This document shows, one piece after another, positions 27,578-37,591 of a stretch of DNA of 64,000 nucleotides. The notes under the pieces were generated by a model. It was not told where the DNA came from. It searched no databases and was given only the letters and a program-made list of their open reading frames with translations. The stretch's first letter is position 1, and every line of letters starts with the position of its first letter. This DNA comes from Nitrospira_E sp052156535 (GTDB lineage: Bacteria > Nitrospirota > Nitrospiria > Nitrospirales > UBA8639): positions 310,001 to 374,000 of the forward strand of contig NZ_JBQKUP010000044.1 of assembly GCF_052156535.1 (NCBI RefSeq), in the 5' to 3' direction. The position numbers were made by a program, and so were the translations under genes.

Positions 27578-27609
27578 TGATTAGTCAGGGGGTTAGAGGA
27601 AAACCAGTC

Positions 27610-28518
27610 TCATGATTGGCGCTTTTGAGAACGTCTTTTTGTTCGGAGAGGAACGATCTCCATGGAGAGGTCCATGGATGGGGCGGAATGTGTGAGTGCC
27701 CCAATAGAGATGAAATCCGGTCCGGCTTTCGCCATATCTCGAACATTGTCCAAGGTCATACCTCCTGATACTTCCACCAGGGCCTGCTTTTGGATGATGT
27801 CAATGGCCTGTCTGACACGATCGGGGGTCATGTTATCCAATAAAAGGACATCGGCTTTTCCCTTCAAGGCCTGTCGGACCTGAGCAATTGTTTCGACTTC
27901 CACGCAAATTTGAAGGCCATGCGGGGCATGTTGCTTGGCCCATAAACAAGTCTGGGTGATGTTCATCCGTTGGGATGCCATAACCATCAAGTGATTATCT
28001 TTAATGAGAATGCCGTCATGGAGTGAGAAGCGATGATTTTTACCCCCGCCAAGGCGGACGGCCCATTTTTCTAAGGCCCGGAGTCCCGGCGTTGTTTTTC
28101 GTGTGTCCACTAAAGCGACTGGAAAATCACGAACAGCCTCACAGAACCGATGGGTGAGCGTGCTAATTCCCGAAAGCCGTTGGAGGAAATTCAGGGCGAT
28201 TCGTTCGCCTTGAAGGAGCGATTGCGCCTTTCCTTTCATGCTCAGGATAGTGGTTGACGGGCGCACCATGTTTCCATCGCCAGCATGAGTGGTAAGTTCA
28301 AGGGTTGAATCGACTGACTGAAAAACCTCCCTGGCAACGGCCACACCTGCCACGATCATGTGGGTTTTCGCGATGATGTCGGCGCGAGCTAATAGAGTTG
28401 GTGGAATGAGAAGGGTTGAGGTCAGGTCTCCGTAGGCAAGGTCCTCTTCCAGCGCAGCGCTGATTACGCGCCGGATGGAGAAAAGGGGAGGAGGCGAGGC
28501 GAGAGAAGATGCACCCAT
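27610..28518 (-). CDS. nadC: nicotinate-nucleotide pyrophosphorylase (carboxylating)
   Basis: The 302-residue protein is quinolinate phosphoribosyltransferase, which forms nicotinate mononucleotide from quinolinate and PRPP in NAD synthesis. Landmarks are EDLAYGDLTSTLLIP, ERIALNFLQRLSGISTLT, VDTRKTTPGLRALEKWAVRL, GGGKNHRFSLHDGILIKDNH and VEVSGGMTLDNV. Its ATG shares a base with the valS stop codon (TGATG), so the two genes are coupled. Together with birA and coaX it makes a cofactor block. Confidence 0.97.
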   Translation of the reverse strand: MGASSLASPPPLFSIRRVISAALEEDLAYGDLTSTLLIPPTLLARADIIAKTHMIVAGVAVAREVFQSVDSTLELTTHAGDGNMVRPSTTILSMKGKAQSLLQGERIALNFLQRLSGISTLTHRFCEAVRDFPVALVDTRKTTPGLRALEKWAVRLGGGKNHRFSLHDGILIKDNHLMVMASQRMNITQTCLWAKQHAPHGLQICVEVETIAQVRQALKGKADVLLLDNMTPDRVRQAIDIIQKQALVEVSGGMTLDNVRDMAKAGPDFISIGALTHSAPSMDLSMEIVPLRTKRRSQKRQS

Positions 28519-31301
28519 CAGGTCGTCATCGAAACCAGTTGTTGTTCCGTCATATTCAGAATTTCCAACTCATCGATCAGCTTGGTACGGCGGTCTTCTG
28601 ATTCCTGGATCACGGAAGGCTCCGCTTTCTGCCTGAATTCAGAAGAGGATAACCGACTGCCAAGGCGCTGCACTTCCTTCTCTTTTTCTCCTATTTGTTT
28701 CTGAATTTTTTTAACTACTTCATGAAGGTCAACCTCATTGGGAACAGGGATGCCAATGGTGCTGAAATGACCAGAAGGCAATTGTAATGTACGGAGAGAA
28801 GGAATGCCCTGGTCTGTGATGACCGATGAGCGGAGAATTGACTCGATATAGGGCGCAAGAAAGGTCAGAATGGCCGTGTCATTGACCTCGGTGCTCGCTC
28901 CATAGATCGAAGGGGTTTGAGCGGAGGAAATATTCAGGAAGGCTCGCCCGGTTCTCGCCGTGTTGACAAACGCTTGGAGAAATAAAAAAGCCTGTTCGGC
29001 TTCAGCATTGACCCATTCCGGCTTTTCAGCAGGAAAGGGTTGGGTCATGATTGATCGCCCTTCGTGCGGGAAGGATTGCCATATTTCTTCGGTAATAAAT
29101 GGCATCACGGGGTGTAACAGCCGTTGGATGATTTCAAAAGATTCCAAGAGTGTCTGGCGGGTGGCAGGCGCATCAGGATGATTTTCCTGTTGGAGGCAGG
29201 GTTTGGCGAGTTCTATGAACCAATCACAATATTCATGCCATATGAATTGATACAGAGCAGAGGCGGCTTGGTCAAAGCGATAGTCTTCAAAGGCTTTGCT
29301 CACTTCACGGATCGTATGGTTCAGTCGGCTGAGAATCCATCGATCTGGAAAAGGTCGGAACTCTGGTGCGAGCGATGTCCGTGGTCCGTCCGCATAGAGA
29401 TGAATAAATCGTGCGGCATTCCAGAGTTTTGTGACAAAATTTCGATACCCTTCAATGCGCTCCTCGGCCAGTTTAATGTCCCGGCCAGGAGAGGCCATTG
29501 AGGCCAGAGTAAACCGCAGGGCATCCGTTCCATATTGTCGCATTTTGGTTAGGGGATCAATCACATTTCCTTTGGATTTGCTCATCTTCTGACCCTCGGC
29601 GTCTCGAACCAGGGCATGAATGTACACATCACGGAATGGGACCTGCCCCGTAAATTTCAGACCCATCATGATCATTCTGGCAACCCAAAAAAAGAGAATG
29701 TCCAGTCCGGTGACTAAGGTTGCTGTTGGGTAAAATGATTTAAAGTCTTCTGTGTCTTCCGGCCACCCGAGTGTAGAAAATGGCCAGAGGGACGATGAAA
29801 ACCAGGTATCCAATACATCAGGGTCTTGAAAAAGGTTGGTCCCGCCGCATGTTGGACAGGATTGTGGTGGAGTTCTCGAGACAATGGGTTGTGCATCGGG
29901 GGTGATAAAGCAGCTCATTGTGAGGTCGGAAGGAATCATTTTGTCGCTATGAGCTTCGCCAACCTGGCTAGTTTGGAGGAACTTGTCCTTGTTGCAGGTT
30001 CGACAGTACCAGGCGGGAATTTGATGTCCCCACCAGATTTGGCGGGAAATGCACCAATCTTTGATCTGGCGCATCCAGCCCAGATAATTGTTTTTCCATC
30101 CATCGGGAATAATTCGAATGTGTCCGGTTTCGACCGCTTGGATGGCAGGAGTTGCCAAAGGTTGGATTTTGACGAACCATTGCGGTGAAAGATAGGGTTC
30201 GACAACAGTTTTACATCGATAACATTTCCCGATGGCCATGGCATGATCTTCAACCTTTAAGAGGAGTTCTTGCTTCTCCAGGGCTTCTATCACCATGTTG
30301 CGGGCTTCCTGGACTGTCTTAAGGTTGAGTATGGTTTGAAGTCTGGAGTCTGCTTGAGCTTCCTGAAGTCCTGATGGGCTCATTCGAGCTTGGAAATCGA
30401 GTATGGAAAGGCGCGGAAGACCGTGTCGCTCGCCTGCTTCAAAGTCATTAAAGTCATGTGCAGGTGTAATTTTGACGGCTCCGGTTCCAAATTCCCGGTC
30501 AACTAAAATCGGATCAGCTAAAATGGGAATGGTTCGGGTCGTCAAAGGGACGCGAACTTCTTTTCCAATATACTGCTGGTAGCGAGGATCCTCAGGGTGG
30601 ACAGCCACTGCGGTATCTCCCAGAACGGTCTCTGGTCTGGTAGTGGCCACCATGAGGAATTGTGTTGGATCGTCAGCGAGAAAATACTGAATGTGATAGA
30701 GCTTTCCCTTAATTGGTTCGTGCTCGACTTCAATGTCGGACAGGGCTGTCAGGCAGCGCGGGCACCAATTTATTAAGCGTTCCCCTCGGTAAATAAGTCC
30801 TTCCTCGTACAGACGAACAAACACCTCTCGAACAGCCTGGGAAAGTCCTTCGTCCATGGTAAACCGGAGACGAGACCAATCGCAGGAGGCTCCTAACTGT
30901 TTTAATTGTTCGATAATAGTATCTCCCGATTGGTGTCTCCACTTCCAGACCCGGTCGATGAAGGCCAAGCGCCCGACGTGTTCTCGTGACTGACCTTCCT
31001 GCGCGAGTTGCCGCTCGACTACATTTTGGGTCGCAATCCCCGCATGGTCTGTTCCAGGAACCCAAAGAGTCTTTAGTCCCTGCATGCGTCGCCATCGAGC
31101 GATGATGTCCTGGATGGTCGTATTGAGGGCATGGCCGATGTGGAGTGATCCGGTGACATTTGGCGGAGGAATGACCAGGCAAAATGATTGAGATTGGTTG
31201 CCAAGGTCAGGCTGGAAGAGATGGTGCTCTATCCAATAGGACCCCCACCGCTGCTCAACTTCATTAGGATTATAGGTTTTTTCTAACTGTGAAGATGACA
31301 T
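28518..31301 (-). CDS. valS: valyl-tRNA synthetase
   Basis: The 927-residue class I synthetase has the HIGH motif in PPPNVTGSLHIGHALN, the ERLINWCPRC and GTGAVKITPAHDFNDFEAG editing-domain segments, KMSKSKGNVIDP, and a C-terminal coiled-coil arm (EVDLHEVVKKIQKQIGEKEK). It charges tRNA-Val and edits threonine. The frame extends to 31376, but the family start MSSSQLEKTYNPNEVEQRW begins at 31301; no strong ribosome binding site is seen there. It opens the long minus-strand run. Confidence 0.98.
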   Translation of the reverse strand: MSSSQLEKTYNPNEVEQRWGSYWIEHHLFQPDLGNQSQSFCLVIPPPNVTGSLHIGHALNTTIQDIIARWRRMQGLKTLWVPGTDHAGIATQNVVERQLAQEGQSREHVGRLAFIDRVWKWRHQSGDTIIEQLKQLGASCDWSRLRFTMDEGLSQAVREVFVRLYEEGLIYRGERLINWCPRCLTALSDIEVEHEPIKGKLYHIQYFLADDPTQFLMVATTRPETVLGDTAVAVHPEDPRYQQYIGKEVRVPLTTRTIPILADPILVDREFGTGAVKITPAHDFNDFEAGERHGLPRLSILDFQARMSPSGLQEAQADSRLQTILNLKTVQEARNMVIEALEKQELLLKVEDHAMAIGKCYRCKTVVEPYLSPQWFVKIQPLATPAIQAVETGHIRIIPDGWKNNYLGWMRQIKDWCISRQIWWGHQIPAWYCRTCNKDKFLQTSQVGEAHSDKMIPSDLTMSCFITPDAQPIVSRTPPQSCPTCGGTNLFQDPDVLDTWFSSSLWPFSTLGWPEDTEDFKSFYPTATLVTGLDILFFWVARMIMMGLKFTGQVPFRDVYIHALVRDAEGQKMSKSKGNVIDPLTKMRQYGTDALRFTLASMASPGRDIKLAEERIEGYRNFVTKLWNAARFIHLYADGPRTSLAPEFRPFPDRWILSRLNHTIREVSKAFEDYRFDQAASALYQFIWHEYCDWFIELAKPCLQQENHPDAPATRQTLLESFEIIQRLLHPVMPFITEEIWQSFPHEGRSIMTQPFPAEKPEWVNAEAEQAFLFLQAFVNTARTGRAFLNISSAQTPSIYGASTEVNDTAILTFLAPYIESILRSSVITDQGIPSLRTLQLPSGHFSTIGIPVPNEVDLHEVVKKIQKQIGEKEKEVQRLGSRLSSSEFRQKAEPSVIQESEDRRTKLIDELEILNMTEQQLVSMTT

Positions 31302-31464
31302 ACTATCGTTAGATAGGGTGTTTTGGAATTGGCAAAAAAAGTCTCCGATGTTATCACGGGCCCTACAGGCCCGCAATACGACTCTTGTTCCCTCTATGAT
31401 GCCTGTGGTAAAACAAATTCTATTAAATTTCCTAAAATTTTCAATTCACTCAGGAGAATCACCC

Positions 31465-31575
31465 ATGCCACGTGGTCGGCAAAAAGATCGTGATCTGCGA
31501 AGAAAACATCGAAAAAATCAACAGCGGGTAAAAGGTTTAGAAGTGACCAGGCGTGAAAAGGGCAAAAAGAAATAG
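31465..31575 (+). CDS. very small, highly basic protein (36 aa)
   Basis: AGGAG lies eight bases before the ATG at 31465 and a 36-codon frame follows. The product is almost entirely Arg, Lys and polar residues (GRQKDRDLRRKHRKN, then RREKGKKK). The composition resembles small ribosome-associated or nucleic-acid-binding proteins, but I cannot assign a family. The open frame extends to 31318 upstream, but that part is not protein-like and would begin within the valS leader. It is divergent from valS. Confidence 0.6.
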   Translation: MPRGRQKDRDLRRKHRKNQQRVKGLEVTRREKGKKK

Positions 31576-31749
31576 GAACCGGTTTTATTGAGGCCGTGGC
31601 CTTCATTCCATAGAGCCTCATTTCTCTTCTCAAATTTCCATCCTTATGGTTTTCGTTTGATCGAACGACCCTACAAGGCTATTTTGGGGCGGAGGACAGT
31701 TCATCGGTCCCTACGCCCTTGATCCTCTTCCCTCCCCCTTTATAATTGT

Positions 31750-32475
31750 ATGAGTTCCTCCCCCATAAAAGTCATTTTTTTTGATGCCGTAGGGACTTTA
31801 TTCGATGTGAAGGGATCGGTAGGGGAGGTCTATTTAACATATGCCAAAAAATACGGGGTCCCGGACACCGAACACACCCAACATGCATTGAATGCAGCAT
31901 TCAAGCAAACCATGAAAGACATGCCTCTTCCGATTTTCTCGGTGGAGCGGCCGGAAAAACTCAAACAGTGCGAACGGTTGTGGTGGTTTGATGTTGTGCA
32001 TGCCGTTTTTTATCGGGTAGGGATGTTCGAAGGATTTGACGAGTTTTTTGAGGAGGTATTCGAGGCGTTTGGGAAGCCTATTCATTGGGAGCTGTTTCCT
32101 GAAACGCTCGAAATATTAGCTGAACTGAAGGGGAAGGGCTTTGAACTCGGAATTATTTCCAATTTTGATAGTCGGTTTTTTCAAGTTTCGCGTGGGCTTG
32201 GTCTCAACACGTTTTTTGATTCTGTGACCATTTCCGGTTTGGTCGGGTCCGCCAAGCCAGCCAAAAATATTTTTGCTCATGCCCTTGATGAACATATGGT
32301 GATCCCTCAAGAAGCACTTCATGTGGGAGATCATCCTATTGAGGATTTTGAAGGGGCTCGACAGGCTGGTCTCCATGCCGTCTTGATTGATCGTTCAACA
32401 AATAGCCTCCCTCATCATTCACAGACCCTTTCAAATTTAAATCAACTGTCTTCATACAATCTCTTGCATCTCTAA
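31750..32475 (+). CDS. HAD-superfamily hydrolase, REG-2-like subgroup
   Basis: The 241-residue protein has HAD motif I as VIFFDAVGTLFD, motif II as LGIISNFDSRF, motif III lysine in VGSAKPAKNIF and motif IV as ALHVGDHPIEDFEGARQAG. The residue two after the nucleophile Asp is Val, where many HADs have the general acid Asp; the same DAVGTL pattern is characteristic of the REG-2/HDHD3-like subgroup. It is probably a small-molecule phosphatase of unknown substrate. The following stretch 32476-32825 holds no gene, only a weak hairpin (AAGGC/GCCTT, 32738-32754, followed by TTT). Confidence 0.88.
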   Translation: MSSSPIKVIFFDAVGTLFDVKGSVGEVYLTYAKKYGVPDTEHTQHALNAAFKQTMKDMPLPIFSVERPEKLKQCERLWWFDVVHAVFYRVGMFEGFDEFFEEVFEAFGKPIHWELFPETLEILAELKGKGFELGIISNFDSRFFQVSRGLGLNTFFDSVTISGLVGSAKPAKNIFAHALDEHMVIPQEALHVGDHPIEDFEGARQAGLHAVLIDRSTNSLPHHSQTLSNLNQLSSYNLLHL

Positions 32476-32825
32476 AACCCCACCCTGCATTCAAACTTTT
32501 TCACAACCTTCTCGCGTGCGAATTGAAAATCAGGCTCCCATTGCCTTTCCCTAACCGATGGGTAAGTAAGAGGGTGAAACTTGAAATGCCGAATGGCGGC
32601 CAGTGGTCAGGCACCAAGATCGCAAGGCAATCCTTTACGATACTAGGGAGCCTAAGAAGCCCAAATAAAATCAAAATGGGAATACTTGACCATTTTGGCC
32701 ATTCAGGTTACGGTTCACAATCAAAGTAGACCCCTTCAAGGCTGGTGCGGCCTTTTTACCATGATGAACTCTTTCCAGGTGTGGAATCCGTAAGTTAATA
32801 CTCCTTCGTCAAAAACACGAAACCC

Positions 32826-35045
32826 GTGGAATTCTTTGCCATCAGTGGATTGTTGAATGGGTTGGCCGCTAGCGGGTTGGCGTCCTTTGTCTACTTCCGC
32901 GCTCCAAAGGATCCCAGGCATTGGACGTTTGGTTTATTTGGGATCGCCACTGCTTTATGGAGTTTTGGTTATTTTGCCTGGCAAGTCGCGGATTCCGAGT
33001 TTTTTGCGCTCCTCAATCTTCGCATATTAATGGCCGGGGCTATCTTTATTCCCATTACATTTCTGCATCATGTTTTGTATTTACTTGGGAAGGAGAATAT
33101 TTATAACACTACGATTAAATGGAATTACCTTGTGGGAGGCGTATTCCTTTTTGCCGATTTTACACCTTTCTTTATTCAAGGTGTTCGCCAAATTTCCGTT
33201 TTTCCGTTTTGGGGTGTGCCTGGCCTGGTCTTTCATTTTTGTTTGATTTGGTGGATCGGTCTTGTAATCTTTGCCCATCTTCTTCTTATTCAAGCCTATG
33301 CGAAGGAAAGGGGATTGCGTCGAAGGCAATTTTTGTATCTCCTCATAGGGTCTGCAATCGGATACATAGGTGGGGCTACTAATTATCCCTTGTGGTATGG
33401 GATTGAAATATTACCCTACGGGACTATTGGCTTTGCGGTATATATTTCAATCGTAGCCTATACCTTGTTGCGATTTCACTGGTTGGAATTTTCAGTGTAT
33501 GTTGAAAAGGGATTGTCCTATTTTGCTATTTTATTGTTTGTCTCACAGCCAGTGTATCCGATGCTGCTACTGGCCCAGAAATCTCTCCTGGGTGCCATTA
33601 ATGTCCGGTTTTCCTTCGTGCAGCTTGTGCTCCATCTCATGACGGTTGTGGGAGTTTATCAGATGAAAGTGGGAACGAAGGGCGCGGTGGCGAGAACCAT
33701 ACTCAAAGGCCGGGAATTGAGGACTCAAGCTCTCTCCAGATTTTCTTCAAAAGTCGCTAGCATGCATACTATTCAGGATTTGGGCCAGGCGATTCTAGAA
33801 ACGGTTGGAAGGAGTGCTGGAGCATCGAAGGCCGCAATTTTTGTTTTGCAAGTTGAAGAAAATCGGTATAGGGCCGTTTCAAATTTCGGATTTTCTCCTG
33901 ATCATCCTGTTATCCAGAATGGATGGGCTATCTCCGATAATCTGCCACAATTATTACTATTTACGCAGGCAAAAGTCTCCATTGGGGAATTAAAAGGTTT
34001 AGATTCCAATGAAGGCGAGAGGCGTATAGCCGAAATATTAGAAGATGCCGGATTAGAGTTGTTCTATCCGATCTTTGGGAATAACCAATTATTAGGTGTT
34101 TTGGCGCTTGGCCCTACGTCAAGTGAAGCGATTCGGATGATGGGTGGAAAAACATTTTGGAATACAATTATTCAGGAATCTGCCTTAGCTTTAGAAAATG
34201 CTATTTTGCGCGAAGAAATTCACCGGTCCCAAAATTTACTTTGCCAAGTGGATCGCCTACGGTCGCTTGAAGCCATGGCCAATGGATTGACTCAGGAACT
34301 TCATAGTCCATTAGTCTCAATTAAAGCTTTTGTTCAAGTAGCTGAAATGCGACGGCATGACGGGGAATTTATGGATAGGCTTCATCGTATAGTCGGAGAA
34401 GATCTTGCGAAGATCGAAGCCTTAACAAAAGAGATCAGGGAATATGTCAAGCCCTTATCGGGATCATTGAATGCAAAAGCCCATATCCACGATATCATTG
34501 ATTCCTGTCTTTTGTTTGTAGCGAGCAATCCTTCTTACCACAAGACGATGATTGAGAAGATATTTAGTCCAGATGTTCCGATGGTCTCTGTAGATCGCCA
34601 AGGGCTCATGCAGGCCATTTTCAATGGCCTGTTATTTCTCTTAAAGGACCCCTCGCATTTGTCAGGAACTTTGAGAATTGAAACAGAAGCTGATCGACAG
34701 GTTTTGGGGCAAAATTGGCTTCAAGTTTCGATGTGGTGGAAAGCTGAAAAAACGTCAATGGATTCAAAGCTAGTTTCAATAGAGGAGTGGGACTTTGATA
34801 ATTGCTTAATTGATGAACCTGACCCTTCCGCCACGCAAGGATTAATCCTTGCACATCAAATTATTCAACGTCATTCTGGACGCCTTCAGCTTTTGACCAA
34901 TGAGCGTGGCATTCTTGGATTTCAAATCCAACTGCCCCTCAGTCTACCCTATGGCAATGAGTATTCCTTAACTTCTTTTCGTAACCCCGCCATTCCTCTT
35001 AAGCAGGTGAAGGTAACCCCAGACGCTGGTCATCCTTTTTCGTAG
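32826..35045 (+). CDS. membrane protein with GAF domain and degenerate histidine-kinase module
   Basis: The 739-residue protein has about eight N-terminal membrane helices (residues 4-260), a GAF-like domain (about 325-465) and a histidine-kinase-like tail. The dimerisation helix reads LTQELHSPLVSIKAF; aligned with LxHELRNPLxSIKxF, the phospho-acceptor His is replaced by Gln490. The ATPase part keeps a G2-like segment (ATQGLILAHQIIQRHSGRL) but I find no DxGxG G1 box where it should be (WWKAEKTSM). It is probably a catalytically dead kinase acting as a sensor or partner. The hybrid kinase follows 81 bases later. Confidence 0.82.
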   Translation: MEFFAISGLLNGLAASGLASFVYFRAPKDPRHWTFGLFGIATALWSFGYFAWQVADSEFFALLNLRILMAGAIFIPITFLHHVLYLLGKENIYNTTIKWNYLVGGVFLFADFTPFFIQGVRQISVFPFWGVPGLVFHFCLIWWIGLVIFAHLLLIQAYAKERGLRRRQFLYLLIGSAIGYIGGATNYPLWYGIEILPYGTIGFAVYISIVAYTLLRFHWLEFSVYVEKGLSYFAILLFVSQPVYPMLLLAQKSLLGAINVRFSFVQLVLHLMTVVGVYQMKVGTKGAVARTILKGRELRTQALSRFSSKVASMHTIQDLGQAILETVGRSAGASKAAIFVLQVEENRYRAVSNFGFSPDHPVIQNGWAISDNLPQLLLFTQAKVSIGELKGLDSNEGERRIAEILEDAGLELFYPIFGNNQLLGVLALGPTSSEAIRMMGGKTFWNTIIQESALALENAILREEIHRSQNLLCQVDRLRSLEAMANGLTQELHSPLVSIKAFVQVAEMRRHDGEFMDRLHRIVGEDLAKIEALTKEIREYVKPLSGSLNAKAHIHDIIDSCLLFVASNPSYHKTMIEKIFSPDVPMVSVDRQGLMQAIFNGLLFLLKDPSHLSGTLRIETEADRQVLGQNWLQVSMWWKAEKTSMDSKLVSIEEWDFDNCLIDEPDPSATQGLILAHQIIQRHSGRLQLLTNERGILGFQIQLPLSLPYGNEYSLTSFRNPAIPLKQVKVTPDAGHPFS

Positions 35046-35126
35046 GAAAAATTGGTAGAATCCTGGAGATTGGGTACGGACTCCCTCTGAGTCAGGTCGG
35101 TAGTTGAATTGCGTCATTCTTCCTCT

Positions 35127-37427
35127 ATGAATAGTTTCTCTCAAAATGAGCGTTCCGTTTTTGACCATGTACCACTGGTTGTTTATCAGTGCATTCAACG
35201 GGGGATTGATCGGAATTTTGAGTTTGTGAGTCCCTACGTTTATTCATTGCTAAGCCTAACTCCTGAGCAACTCACACAAGATTCTAAATCGTTTTTTTGT
35301 CGGATTCATCCGGAAGATCGGAGTCTGTTTTTGAGAGCTTGGGAGAAGCACACCCGTTTGCCTGTAACCATTCGGTTAGAATATCGGATGCTCGGTGAAG
35401 GAAATCGGGTTGTTTGGGTTCAAGAAAATAGTGTGATGTCTCAGGGGAGCATCGAAAATGAAATGATCTGCCATGGGGCGTTAATCGAGATCCCTGATCA
35501 CCAACATATCAAAGAGGAATTGCAGCGCTGGGACCGGGAGCTTCAATCCTTGACGGGTAATCTTCCCGATATTATTGGACGATTTGATCGCAAGAACCGT
35601 GTTATGTATTTAAATCGGTGGTGGGACAGCGTTGATCCAATTCCCCCAGAAAAGTATTTGGGGAAGGAACTCATTGAGTTGGGAGTCTCTCAAAAGGTCG
35701 CAGGTGTGTTTGAAGAGAAAATTCAATCGGTTTGTAAAAAGGGTATATCAGAATCCCTGGAGATTTCCCATCCTACTGGAAAAGGACTGAAAAATTTTGA
35801 AATACGATTTTGTCCGGAGCCAACTATCGGTGGACAAATTTTAACCGTCTTGTTGATCTGTCGTGATGTGACAGACGTTCGAATGGCTGAGTTGGCTTTT
35901 AGAGACAGTGATGAAAAATTTCGCCAACTGGCCGAAACGGTAGATAGTGTGTTTTGGATCTGGGATGTAGACCTACAGCAAATAGTCTATGTGAGTCCTG
36001 CTTACCAACGACTTTGGGGCGGGGATCCCCAAAAACTCATGAATAATCCCTTTGATTGGTTGAGCATCGTTTTTCAGGAAGATCAGGCCAAGGTGGAAAA
36101 TTTGTTTTTAAAAAGAATTGATGCGAAAGGCCTTGATATTGAATATCGAATCGTCACTGGTCACCAAGAGCTACGCTGGATCCACAACCGAACCTTTCCG
36201 GTGAAGGATTCATCAGGGAGGATTCATCGGATTATTGGGATAGCCCAGGATGTGACGGAAAGAAAGAAATGGGAGGAAGAGCGGTTGAAGGGCGCAAAGC
36301 TCGAATCACTTGGGCTCTTGGCCGGAGGACTTGCCCATGACTTCAATAATCTACTCACAGCTATTTTAGGCCAACTGTCATTGGCGAAATATACACTGGA
36401 CTCATCCAACCCGTTATTTACTCGGATTTCTGAGGCCGAACATGCCTCTTTGAGAGCACAAGATATTGCGAGACAACTCCTGACTTTTTCTAAGGGAGGG
36501 GCCCCGGTAAAAAAGACTGTTTTCTTAAAAGAGATCTTGTATGAAAATGTCCGGTTGGTGCTCGCGGGCTCTAATGTCCGTCCAATCTTTAACATTTCCA
36601 ATGATTTGTGGCCGGTCACAATTGATGCAGGCCAAATTTGCCAGGTGATTCATAATCTTGTGATCAATGCGAGGCAAGCGATGGAGGAGGGAGGGGAATG
36701 TATCATTCAAGCTCAAAATGTTACAGGAGATGGGGCTGAACCATCGGGTTTGGAAGCAATGGCTTCGCATGCTCAGGATTGGGTTGAAATCCGCTTCATT
36801 GATAATGGGATTGGAATTTCAAAGGACAATCTAGAAAAAATATTTGATCCCTATTTTACGACCAAGTCCACCGGGTCAGGGTTAGGACTTGCAACGTCTT
36901 ATTCCATTGTGAGGAATCATGGCGGATTGTTGGCTGTGAAGTCCGCACTCGGTGAAGGTAGTACCTTTTCTTTATTTCTACCCGCTATCCCCATTCAAGA
37001 AATGCCTCAAGAATTGCCGGAGCGAAGCGTGAAGGTAGGACAAGGCAAAATTTTGATCATGGATGATGAAATCCAAATTCGAAACGTTCTTGGTGAGATG
37101 GTGGAAACCTGTGGTTATAGCTACCAAACAGCCAAAGACGGAGACGAAGCCTTGAGGAATTTTTGTGAGGCAAGAGAAATTGGTTCCCCATTTTCAGCCG
37201 TCATTCTTGATCTAACCATACCTGGCGGGCTAGGAGGAAAAGAAGTCATCAGCCGGCTCTTAACTATAGACCCCCAAGTTAAAGCTATTGTGGTAAGTGG
37301 TTATTCGAATGATCCTGTCCTTGCCAATTATCAGGAATACGGTTTCAAGGGTAGAGTAGCCAAGCCTTTTAACCTTGTGGATCTCAGTGTGGTACTTTAT
37401 TCTGTTTTAGAAAAGACGACATCATAA
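35127..37427 (+). CDS. multi-PAS hybrid histidine kinase with receiver domain
   Basis: The protein (766 aa) contains three PAS domains (about 10-125, 140-260 and 275-395), a HisKA domain with phospho-acceptor in GGLAHDFNNLLTAILG, a full GHKL ATPase (VIHNLVINARQAM, FIDNGIGI, TGSGLGLATSYSIVRNHGG) and a C-terminal receiver (ILIMDDE, phospho-Asp in VILDLTIPGG, KPF). No membrane segment is seen, so sensing is cytoplasmic. The ATG at 35127 is preferred to the TTG at 35109. Following the degenerate membrane kinase, it may supply the catalytic activity of the pair. A strong terminator follows. Confidence 0.93.
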   Translation: MNSFSQNERSVFDHVPLVVYQCIQRGIDRNFEFVSPYVYSLLSLTPEQLTQDSKSFFCRIHPEDRSLFLRAWEKHTRLPVTIRLEYRMLGEGNRVVWVQENSVMSQGSIENEMICHGALIEIPDHQHIKEELQRWDRELQSLTGNLPDIIGRFDRKNRVMYLNRWWDSVDPIPPEKYLGKELIELGVSQKVAGVFEEKIQSVCKKGISESLEISHPTGKGLKNFEIRFCPEPTIGGQILTVLLICRDVTDVRMAELAFRDSDEKFRQLAETVDSVFWIWDVDLQQIVYVSPAYQRLWGGDPQKLMNNPFDWLSIVFQEDQAKVENLFLKRIDAKGLDIEYRIVTGHQELRWIHNRTFPVKDSSGRIHRIIGIAQDVTERKKWEEERLKGAKLESLGLLAGGLAHDFNNLLTAILGQLSLAKYTLDSSNPLFTRISEAEHASLRAQDIARQLLTFSKGGAPVKKTVFLKEILYENVRLVLAGSNVRPIFNISNDLWPVTIDAGQICQVIHNLVINARQAMEEGGECIIQAQNVTGDGAEPSGLEAMASHAQDWVEIRFIDNGIGISKDNLEKIFDPYFTTKSTGSGLGLATSYSIVRNHGGLLAVKSALGEGSTFSLFLPAIPIQEMPQELPERSVKVGQGKILIMDDEIQIRNVLGEMVETCGYSYQTAKDGDEALRNFCEAREIGSPFSAVILDLTIPGGLGGKEVISRLLTIDPQVKAIVVSGYSNDPVLANYQEYGFKGRVAKPFNLVDLSVVLYSVLEKTTS

Positions 37428-37475
37428 GGTTTGGCCAAAGTGGGTGCCTTTGCATTTCCATAAATGTTCGTTAAG

Positions 37476-37514
37476 AACGGGGGAATCCTCTTGGGGACGG
37501 ATTCCCCCGTTTTC
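37476..37514 (+). terminator. strong rho-independent terminator after the hybrid kinase
   Basis: AACGGGGGAATCC (37476-37488) pairs perfectly over 13 bases with GGATTCCCCCGTT (37499-37511), with a ten-base loop and TTC following. It lies 49 bases after the stop codon. Confidence 0.85.
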
Positions 37515-37591
37515 TATTTCTATGACCACTGTCCCTGAAAATGCCATGGTTCCGGGAGATGTGAAAGGGAGGAATGGCCTTTCATTTCTGG

